DNA of 64,000 nt from NCBI GenBank assembly GCA_018524725.1, contig JAEUWP010000076.1, forward strand, positions 1 through 64,000, given 5' to 3'. The notes beneath the pieces were generated by a model. The model did not search any database. It was given only the letters and a program-made list of their open reading frames with translations, and was not told where the DNA came from. Every line of letters starts with the position of its first letter. Position 1 is the first letter of the stretch. A program made the position numbers and the translations under genes. The stretch comes from Podaxis mareebaensis. Its lineage: Eukaryota; Basidiomycota; Agaricomycetes; Agaricales; Agaricaceae. Positions 56,247 through 64,000 of the stretch are shown piece after piece.

Positions 56247-58989
56247 CGATATTCCACACTATTGCTTGTGTTTCACGCTAGCTTAACGATTTCGTCGCAA
56301 TGCTCCGTCCACTCTAATCTCATCTCTGCACTCTTGTGTTGGGTCCGAGCGGGCCGAATAGAAACTAAATCAATCTTTGCTAAAGCTCCCCTGGACCCAT
56401 TTCCTTTTCAGTTGATCACGAAACATACACCCCGCCCTTGAATATCGATATGGCGACCAACAAGAAACCAAGTGTCCGTGTGATGCGATCTCGTGAAAGC
56501 GACTCCAGGACTCATTTTGGTATTTCGCACTGTTAGTAATCTATCTGCCTTTAACTAGTCGCTCGACATTACGGAGCAGCCCCACCGCGATATTTTCTAG
56601 CATGTTTATTCGGCTACCATTCCCGGCACATGGATGCCACGTTCTCTCGTTATCCAGTGTCGCTGTTGTTTTCGGTTCGAGTTGGATTAATTCAGACTAC
56701 AAAACTTTCAAAAGATTATGTAAAAGGATGAAATCGTGCCTCATTGTTACCCCTGTATCAGAGTTATTGATTGATATGTAATGGATTCTGCCGGCCGTGG
56801 CGCATGCAAGCTTGATCAGAATTGGCAGAGGCTGGATTCACGGCCCAAACGTTCATGACATCATATCAAATATGGGAGTCCTAATGACTAGTGTTATCAA
56901 TGATATAAACTTCCGTGCACATATCAGAACGGTGTTTGGGCAACTTGCTTCTAAAAGGTGCGCGCTGGGAACCCGCTAGCCACGCTGGGCATATGCTCAG
57001 GGATTTACTAATAACTGAAACAACTGGATCCCTGGACCGTTGGAATAGAGAAACCGAGGTGGTTTCACAGGACGTAGCGTTCGAGGTCATCTTAAATGAA
57101 TAGCCGGTCGTCGCGAACGTTTCAGAAAACCTAGCCACAGTAGGTAAGTGCATCAAACAAGTCGAGGTGTGCCGACAGGACATGTAAGTTTTACTCTCTG
57201 TCCTCTTACGCCTTAAGGCACAATGTCTTGCTTTGGACGGAAGTCCTCTGGCCACGAGCCCAAGAACCGCAGCGAAGGGGCGGCAGAATCGTTGAAAGCC
57301 GAAGGGGTACTCAAAGGCGTCACTGACCGGGCGCCGCGATTACTATATTCGTTCCTTGTATGATTCTCTTCGCTTCCGCTGACCTCGTTCGTCCGCAGCA
57401 TTCGTATTTTTGTGGGAATACCGACGGAGCCACACTCTCTTTGGTTTGGGCGGTTAATATTTTGGCGTCGAGCACCGGAGAGTTATCAAGCCCTTTCTTG
57501 GTTTAGGGTGTTCGGGTTCATGCGGTCATCCTATTCGAATATCAGATTTCAGGCCTGGTTGGGCCAGGTGACTTCATTTAATTGACGCCCGTTCATCTCT
57601 TTTCGATAGAGCTTGCCATATCATGCTTAGTACCTCTGGAACAGTATCCGCTGAATAAGTGGGAAGATAATATTCAACATATGAAGTATACGTAAACATG
57701 CAATTAGAATAACTGATTGTCAATGCTGTGTGATTGGTGGACTGAAAGGATTGACGGTATGCTTGGCGTTCTTCATAGCCACAGCATCGGGCTGAGATCG
57801 TCGGGCAATTCTCTCAGGCCTAACTTGATGTAACATCAATCAAAAGCCCAGTTGCACTTTTCGGTTGTCAATTCATTTGACCCATAACAGCCCCTAACCC
57901 GAATGCCCTTTTGGGACAAGACAAGCGGACAATGACCGAAATCAGAACAGGTCCATGGAGATGCTTGTCCATATCACTGCGGACCTCAGTATTTTGTTGA
58001 AAGTGCGGGGGCCAATCATCGGAGGATGACTGCAAAGCATTTCCTTAATCGTAGTCCTTCATTGCGATCTGATATTCAAGCGCTCAAGGCTACAATGATG
58101 TGTCCGCAAGCCGCATTTACCCCTGGCACATGTATCGTGAGACACAAGGAATGCTGTTGGCGCTTTTTTTGAACTCGTGAATTTTCTGGGGTATTCCGAG
58201 GGAGCCCTGGAAGCAACTAGGATTGAGCTTCCTGGCTTACACTTCTTTCAAGGTTCAAGTCCGTCGCACCCGGGTCATATTCTAAATAGCGAGGTCGTTA
58301 AAGTCTCGTAAAGATCTTTAGCCTGACGATTGGTAACCGCTGACACCCTAGCAGGGGTGAAATTGAAATGCTCAAGGAGGGAGATCAATGTTGTCGGATC
58401 AGTCGCTATCTCTCCGACGACCACGAAAGACAAACAAGTTACTCGAAGCTAAGCCTGGCAGAACGGTGAGAACTTGGGAACGTGTCCACTGTTCTTCACG
58501 GATAGGGACCCTCCCGAGTCGGAACAAAAGGCGACAAAGTCGATGCATAACGCATCAATTTTGGAGACGTGTGAAGGGTGACTCGTACTGATCAGGTAAA
58601 ACCAGGGTCTTTGCTATGGGTGTTGGGGCGAGGGGTTCGAGGGCATGTCGAGTAAAACCAAGAAGACAAGGGTTTATCTTTCGCTGGAGATTACCGTGGA
58701 CTTGATGTTAATCCTTCACTAGTCCGTGATGCGCGCGTCGGGCTGTTTCAGACATGCCGACATCCTCTGAAAGGTAAGTTCGAGTCTCATTTGCGGTTCA
58801 CAAGAAATAGGGGAATACTAGACAGACAGTGTATAAGCGAAGCAGGGACCGGAATTGGACCAAATATTCCTCCGCATTACGGGGCCGTCGGTCGAGAAAG
58901 AGAAGCGGTAGATCGTTATGTGACAACAGGTCAAAATTACCCAAGAGTCGGAAGGATGTTAAGATAGTGCCCCTAATGTCCAAAATTCT
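56247..58989. other. 2.7-kb gene-poor stretch
   Basis: No coding frame longer than 70 codons with any family feature on the plus strand. The minus-strand frame at 56881-57255 has none either. No repeats, transposon ends or tRNA-like folds could be supported. It follows one gene's 3' end and precedes the HP1 3' end. Confidence 0.5.
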
Positions 58990-59969
58990 TCAGTCTGAAT
59001 TTGCCTCAGCCGCTCTCCATTTCAGGTTGCTCTCATAGAAGGAAAGTAACTGGGGGTCCAATGTTTATTATCAACAAAATGGAAGGCCGCATCGGTCAGG
59101 TCACGCACCTTTTGCGGGAAGCGGTACCGACAGATTGCACTTTTCTCTCGAATTTGCTCCCCGTTTTTTCTTTTGGCGACGTCAGAATAAAGGGCAGGAG
59201 AACGCATTCGCAGGACGTACAAGGTGAAATAGACCACTAGACCTTCGTCTGCGCGTTCAACCGTGTCCACCGTATCAACAAGGTCTTCCCAGTTTTCCTT
59301 GTCCATGTATTTAGCCATGTCTTGAAGACGCGGTTGAGTTTCCTCTGATATCATCCTCCCCTTTGCTGACGCCTTCTCCGCTTTCCGGGTTTTCTTGTTC
59401 CGGGTCGACTCTTCCTCTTCCTCGTCAGAATCGACTCTTGCTGTCGACTTCCGGCCACGTTTCTTGGCCGCAGAGTTGGTATCCGATTCGTCGTCCAAAG
59501 CCACAGATTTACGGCCCCGTTTTGTCGCCTTAGGTTCCACCGACTTCCTCGGCTTTTTCTTAGGATTCTTCCTCCAGAATTCCGCCACGAGTTCTTTCGC
59601 GTTCCTGTGATCGATTGAGCAAAGTAAACGTCAAATTTCGCCGACACACCCACTCGGTATCTCGCTCATCCACCCAACTATTCTCCTCTTCCCCATAACC
59701 TTTCCACTTCACGAGATACCCCATTCGACCCTAATAAGTGATGGTTTCACGCGTCATTCTTGGACTATCACCAATATTAACGCGGTGGGAGGGCGACATA
59801 CCTCAGGAAAGGCGCCCCTTTTCGCGTCTAAGATTTCTTCAATCTCGTATTCTGACCCGTCATCTTCTCCGGCATCCGACCCGTCATCGTCGACGGCTTT
59901 CTCCTCTTTATCGATGCTCATGGCATTGTCGTCTTCGGATTCGACTAACTCAGGTGAACGGCGGGCCAT
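58990..59969 (-). CDS. HP1-type heterochromatin protein (chromodomain plus chromoshadow), about 249 aa
   Basis: ATG at 59969, TGA at 58990, five exons. Intron 1 splits the chromodomain after AKRGAFPE and intron 2 after VDERDT. The chromodomain (residues about 41-94) is EYEIEEILDAKRG, MGYLVKWKGYGEEENSW; the aromatic cage residues Tyr41, Trp65 and Tyr68 are present. The hinge is basic with two RGRKS-type clusters and an acidic patch. The chromoshadow domain (about 178-245) is MAKYMDKENWEDLVDTVDTVE, then REKSAICRYRFPQK joined to LLSFYESNLKW. HP1 binds methylated H3K9 and dimerises through the shadow domain to compact heterochromatin. It is the natural partner of the kind of methylated, CpG-poor repeat DNA seen at the left of this window. 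Confidence 0.93.
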
Positions 59970-60242
59970 GGGGACAGCAGGTGAGTCAAGTGTGGGGTGA
60001 TATTGAAGTAAAGTCGTGTCGTAGGGGACCGTGTGAACAATGTTTGTGGTGCACAAACATCCATACAGTTCTGCTGCCGGGGCGCGTCGACTCTCCTAGT
60101 TGGACCAAAAAAAATTACCACAAGACCTGGTCGCAGTCTATTTTTCCATGCGATAGGAATTCATAACCATGAAGGATAACAGCGAGCCGTCAATTAAGTA
60201 TATTTGAGTACAAGTGATCGAACAGCAACATAAGTTGAGGGT

Positions 60243-60941
60243 CTATTTGCGACGACCCGGGCTGGCGCTGCGGCCTCGAGCTCTACCCTTTTTGGGGCCA
60301 GATGGGGGAGGACGAACGAAAGCATAGTCGCATTGAATTGTTTGCTCCAGCAAGGTAGTTCCTGATGCTCCATCAATCGCGGCTTGCGCCTCCGCCATCG
60401 TCTCGTATTCGACGAGAGCGTATCCCTGGAAAGGTCAACATAAGCTTCAAAACCAAAAATGACAGGCTTACCTTCACATAACCCGTCCTCCGGTCAAGAT
60501 TGAGGTGAAGATTCTTGATCTCCCCAAAATCTGAGAACTTGTCCTGCACATCCTCTTCTGTTGCTTCTTCGTGAACATTGGTGACGAGCACGATCCATCC
60601 TTCGACGGCTAAGGACACCGCTAGTCAGTTTGCTGGGCCCAAATATGCGGAGTCGGAGATCGTACATCGTGCAGCCCTAGTATCTGAGGCCGTGGTCGTT
60701 GACTCAACTCTATCATATGTTGCATCGGCCGACGGTTTTGTGTCACTGTCGCCTTCAGAAGGTGGTATATTAGAACGATATTTGAAAGTTTTAAAGTATT
60801 GGCGCACCAGTATTTTGGAAACCCCTGCCTCTCCTGCGAATGGCACCTCCGGCCTCGACTAGTAAATGCGGGTGAAAACCGTGACTCAGACGCCGATATA
60901 CGGGGCTTACCATCATCGATGTTCATTTCATCGTCGGACAT
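60243..60941 (-). CDS. RNA-binding protein Y14 (RBM8A), exon junction complex (161 aa)
   Basis: ATG at 60941 ([10 protein letters not shown]), TAG at 60243, five exons. The N terminus has [10 protein letters not shown], a Y14 signature. The RRM (about 62-140) has RNP2 in [16 protein letters not shown] and RNP1 in KGYALVEYE. It is followed by [11 protein letters not shown] and a short Arg/Ser tail ([11 protein letters not shown]). Y14 pairs with Mago and, with eIF4A3, marks spliced junctions for export, translation and nonsense-mediated decay. It starts about 630 bp from the divergent MYND gene and ends 273 bp from the HP1 start. Confidence 0.95.
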
Positions 60942-61569
60942 GGCCAATGACTGGTATGAAAGAGGGTACTATACCGTGGCTTGGGAGGGAGATTGAGATG
61001 TCGGCGGTTGATGTTACAGGTCACACCTGGCCGCTTTCGCCGGCCGTTCCGGAGTGTGAAACTGATGGAGTCTGCCGGGATCGCCAGAATCTGTGCTTTT
61101 GCGGCAATCTTCCTGAGCCGCGCTGGTGCTCCCCGCTTTTGATTGTTGCGAGACCTAAATTTGTAAATTTGAATGGGAGTGTCTGGTTGCGAGCTTATCT
61201 CACTCCGAGGTCAAAGCCAATTGTCAACGATTCAAGCCATCAACAAATGGATGGTCGATGCAGTCCCGCGACAAATTTCACTCGCTTTTGTGACATGAAT
61301 GGAAACTGAAAATCTCTGGTTATGAATTTCCTTATGCACCAGAATCTAGAATCTAGATCAACACCCCTTCGTGCCTGGGTTTTATCTGCAGATTCAAATC
61401 TGATCCTTAGGGCTGCGTTCAACGAGCCACACCCTGAGGGTTGATTGATCCATCGGGGGACGCGTGAGAGGGTTATCCCTTTCTTTCGTTTAAAAGCACG
61501 CTTTTTTACAACTGTCATTTATCCACGCCATCCTCCAAAGTATCGACATTCATCTCGCACATTATCGCC
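60942..61569. other. intergenic promoter region, no gene seen
   Basis: Lies between the divergent starts of the Y14 and MYND genes. No open frame with family features was found; a CT-rich stretch precedes the MYND start. Confidence 0.5.
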
Positions 61570-62313
61570 ATGCACGCCGTTCCGGTCATCAATCACCCAT
61601 GCACTCTTTGCTGCCGCCCAACGTCTATGTGGTGTAGTCGCTGCCAAAGTGCTTGGTATTGTACACCAGAGCATCTCCACCAGGCAAGCCTCCGTCGCGC
61701 ATCGTCATTCCTAATTATCGCTCACCCCTTCGTAGGATTGGGCTCGTCATAGAAAGGAATGCGTCCCCCCCGCCAATCAACAGAACAACGGCAACACCTC
61801 TAACTCGTCCGGCACCTATGGCGTCAATATGATTGCCACTCCGCCGCCCGCTGAGCCCCAGTATATTGCTGTTTCCGCTATCCTCTTCTCACCCGAGGAA
61901 GGTAAGTCCATCAAGTCATGCTTCGCATCCAACATGCTGACACTGCCTCAGAACGTCCCCGCATCATTACAGTCAATTGTAGACCCTCCCACAAGCCCTC
62001 ACAGGGCATGTGCCCCATCCCGATTGTCCAGAATCATTTCACCGACGGTCAGCCCGAGGGCATCGTCTTGACACAGGGCCTCAACAGCGAACCCTTGCGT
62101 TTCCCACTCCATCTGTGGTATTCTCCGAATGCGCTCAAGAAAGGTGCTCCCGTAAACCGTGCTATTTACCATATCACCTCGGGTGCCGCTCCCAAGGCTT
62201 GGTGTGGAACCGTCGTGGTCCTCAAGTTCAATGGCTCTAGGAGACAAGGCTATTCAGATGCTGGCTCCAACGATCTTCCTGCTCTATCGGCTTACTTCCT
62301 CGCATACAATTAA
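61570..62313 (+). CDS. MYND-type zinc-finger protein (213 aa)
   Basis: Join of 61570-61683, 61736-61901 and 61952-62313, 214 codons with stop. The MYND finger is CTLCCRPTSMWCSRCQSAWYC, then HLHQ joined by an intron to DWARHRKEC, which completes the Cys/His set (residues 11-47). The intron between them starts GC, not GT (GCAAGC...CGTAG), a non-canonical GC-AG intron. The rest contains YIAVSAILFSPEEERPRII and GQPEGIVLTQGLNSEPL, a conserved basidiomycete region without a named fold. MYND fingers bind short Pro-rich peptides; the partner is unknown. Confidence 0.85.
61684..61735 (+). other. GC-AG intron in the MYND gene
   Basis: CAG/GCAAGCC at the donor, CCTAATTATC branch-like sequence and CTTCGTAG at the acceptor. 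The exon joins restore the MYND finger in phase 0. Any GT donor nearby would break the finger. Confidence 0.7.
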
Positions 62314-63719
62314 CCCTCTCCCCTATCCCCCGGTTCCCGCCACTAACTACCGACGTCTAATTGAACGGATCACTTCCCCCTGTGTTTTTGATCCTCAGCT
62401 GGTCCACCGGCCAGGCTCGACCCTAGAACCATTGGAAAAAAGGACAAGCATCCGCCACCCCGTGCGCGTATGTTTTCTGTTTGTCTCATTGTAGCATACA
62501 TAATATTTCGATACCTCGCTATCCCATGCTGTTGTCGACGCTCATGGCTATAATCATTCCAGATACACCCAAGTTTGAATAGTCGCTTTCAGTGTTGAAA
62601 ATTTCCCAAGCCCCCTATTCTGGGTAATTGGACCACTTGAAACGAGTTGATCAAAAACTTAGCCACTTTTTGCTGTCGTTTGTACCCCTTTGCTTGTTTC
62701 ATTGACACATCCGTCTATAACCAAATCGGATGAACTACTATTACCCAGAATGGACTTAATCATCATCAGAAACAAGGTTTGGAAGTATGGGAAGCGAAGC
62801 GAGCCGGCCGGACGCTTGGTGATGCACGATGTGGTTCCTGATGTGTCCGGTCATCGTTATGTCAACCACGTGTCAAGAGTAAATCTCTTGTGTGTCAACG
62901 ATCCAAAGTTCGTTGGTGAGACGGTGTAAAGGCTGGTGTTTCCAAGTCTGAGCGAAGATGACATATGGTCGTTAGTGTCTGTTTCACTCTATTACAGGGT
63001 CCTGTCCCGTAACCTCTTGCGTACGTAACAATCCTCGCGGCTGAATTACAACTTCCTTAGTAGCAACGCTATTTGTGAGTCAGAAATAGTCAGAGAGTGG
63101 ATGTTTAGTTGTTACACTCCCGACTCAAATCTTGGTGTCTTCTTCGGTGCAATCATGTGTTATAAATGTCTGTGTTTAGACCCGGGCCGTTTCTTTCGGC
63201 AAAGTTTTTCGGAATGGAAGAGCAGCGTAAAAACTTCAAGCTGTGCACTTGGCGTTTGGCTACTGGTGACGTACGGTGACCGGTGATCGTGTGTCTTCGT
63301 GTACACCGTCAGTTTGACTGGATGACAGAATTTTGGATGAAGTACGGGCTGTGGCGGGGTACATCTGGATTCTGGAGCCGTCCAGATGGCCACGTCTGCT
63401 ATTTGGGCATCACGGAGAAACGCTTTTCAATTAGCTCATCGATCACCGCAGTACTCGTGTTCTAGTAGCAAAAACCCAATCCGAGTAAAACACGTCCAGG
63501 CCGGGCCATGTGATACTGCTATGTCCGGAGGTGAAAATAACTCCAGGAAGCTGAGGGAAGGTTCTGAACGTTCTCGATGTGATTTCTCTGTAAACCGTCT
63601 TACATTTGGACTCGGTCGGTGGCGCTTAGCTAATAAAGGAATCTACGCTTAATCATCGGTGACGTAAGCGAAAGATTGTGAGCTCGCTTGCTTTGGTCAT
63701 TCGTTGCAACTTTACCACT
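62314..63719. other. 1.4-kb gene-poor stretch
   Basis: No gene recognised. Short frames such as 62690-62929 and 63386-63652 have no features. The last part is the promoter of the next gene. Confidence 0.5.
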
Positions 63720-64000
63720 ATGATATCGTTCTCATCCTTTCCTATCTCAAACGACTACGGCGGAATCAATGGACCGCATCGCCTATACGACATATCTGAT
63801 GAAGCTGAAATGGAAATCGACGATGATTACTTCGAGACCAGCGGGTCCAAATTAACCTGTCCTGGCCAGTCGCTAACATCGTCACAGGCCTACATGCGGT
63901 AAGCATTATAATCATGCCGTATCACATAATCAACTATGCATTCTAATGTCAGTTGAGGTAGCGGTCATGGAACCTACCTAGATAATGAAGAGGTTATTGC
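63720..64000 (+). CDS. RRP4: exosome subunit Rrp4, N-terminal part (runs off the window)
   Basis: Exon 1 is 63720-63898 (MISFSSFPISNDYGG ... QAYMR). A 63-bp intron with a TTCTAAT branch ends at 63961. Exon 2 begins GHGTYLDNEEVIA. The motif MRGHGTY followed by a conserved acidic segment is the hallmark of Rrp4, one of the three cap proteins (with Rrp40 and Csl4) of the RNA exosome. The S1 and KH domains would follow beyond position 64000. An in-frame ATG at 63678 exists upstream but lies outside the recognisable protein. Confidence 0.8.

Noticed and set aside
58245..58285. tRNA-like T arm (GGTTCAAGTCC)
   Set aside because: No acceptor, D or anticodon stem could be paired at the right distances on either strand.

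Overview
This window is nuclear DNA of a basidiomycete fungus, very probably an Agaricomycete. The evidence is dense short introns (about 45-85 bp, GT-AG with CTRAY-like branch points), F-box genes with the SRWR/W-x-LW-like layout usual in mushrooms, a NACHT-type NTPase, an HP1 homologue and chromodomain Ty3/Gypsy retroelements. The species cannot be named from sequence alone.

Region 1-18,690 is a nest of decayed transposons with almost no CpG. From left to right it holds a LINE on the minus strand (1-4587), a 5'-truncated LINE copy with a 15-bp target duplication (5304-6755), an LTR chromovirus (7576-15939, target duplication TAAGC), a LINE ORF1 fragment (16144-16449) and a LINE that has ORF1 and a 3' end but no ORF2 (16450-18680). 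The chromovirus has gag, protease, RT, RNase H, integrase and a chromodomain on the minus strand. Between the chromodomain and its 3' LTR it also carries a plus-strand gene with an intron, a Zn2Cys6-like cysteine cluster and a heptad-repeat coiled coil. A second polypurine tract, sharing 12 nt with the 3' one, lies near the middle of the element.

Region 18,690-31,091 is a tandem segmental duplication of one block: NACHT-like NTPase, three-finger C2H2 protein and mitochondrial Hsp70-escort protein (Zim17/Tim15 type). Copy A (18,690-24,822) is decaying. It is split by a 1.1-kb inverted-repeat DNA transposon, its NTPase lost the first two exons and has a frameshift, and its escort gene is broken. 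Its zinc-finger gene is still open and has gained six in-frame 30-bp repeats. Copy B (25,762-31,091) is intact. A broken TPR gene lies between the copies.

Region 31.1-64 kb is ordinary gene-dense euchromatin. It contains monothiol glutaredoxin 5, an SDR, a homoserine-acetyltransferase-like alpha/beta hydrolase, an RTC4-domain protein, two F-box-like proteins, a KAT14-like GNAT protein, a CUE/DUF1771/Smr protein, a DUF2015 protein, a membrane protein with 11-residue repeats, a large disordered orphan, HP1, the exon-junction-complex protein Y14, a MYND protein and the start of exosome subunit Rrp4. These genes do not form a pathway. Three near-gene-free stretches (47.8-50.9, 56.2-59.0 and 62.3-63.7 kb) separate them. 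All exon joins given here were read by eye from splice signals, phase and family resemblance; no alignment or transcript data were available.
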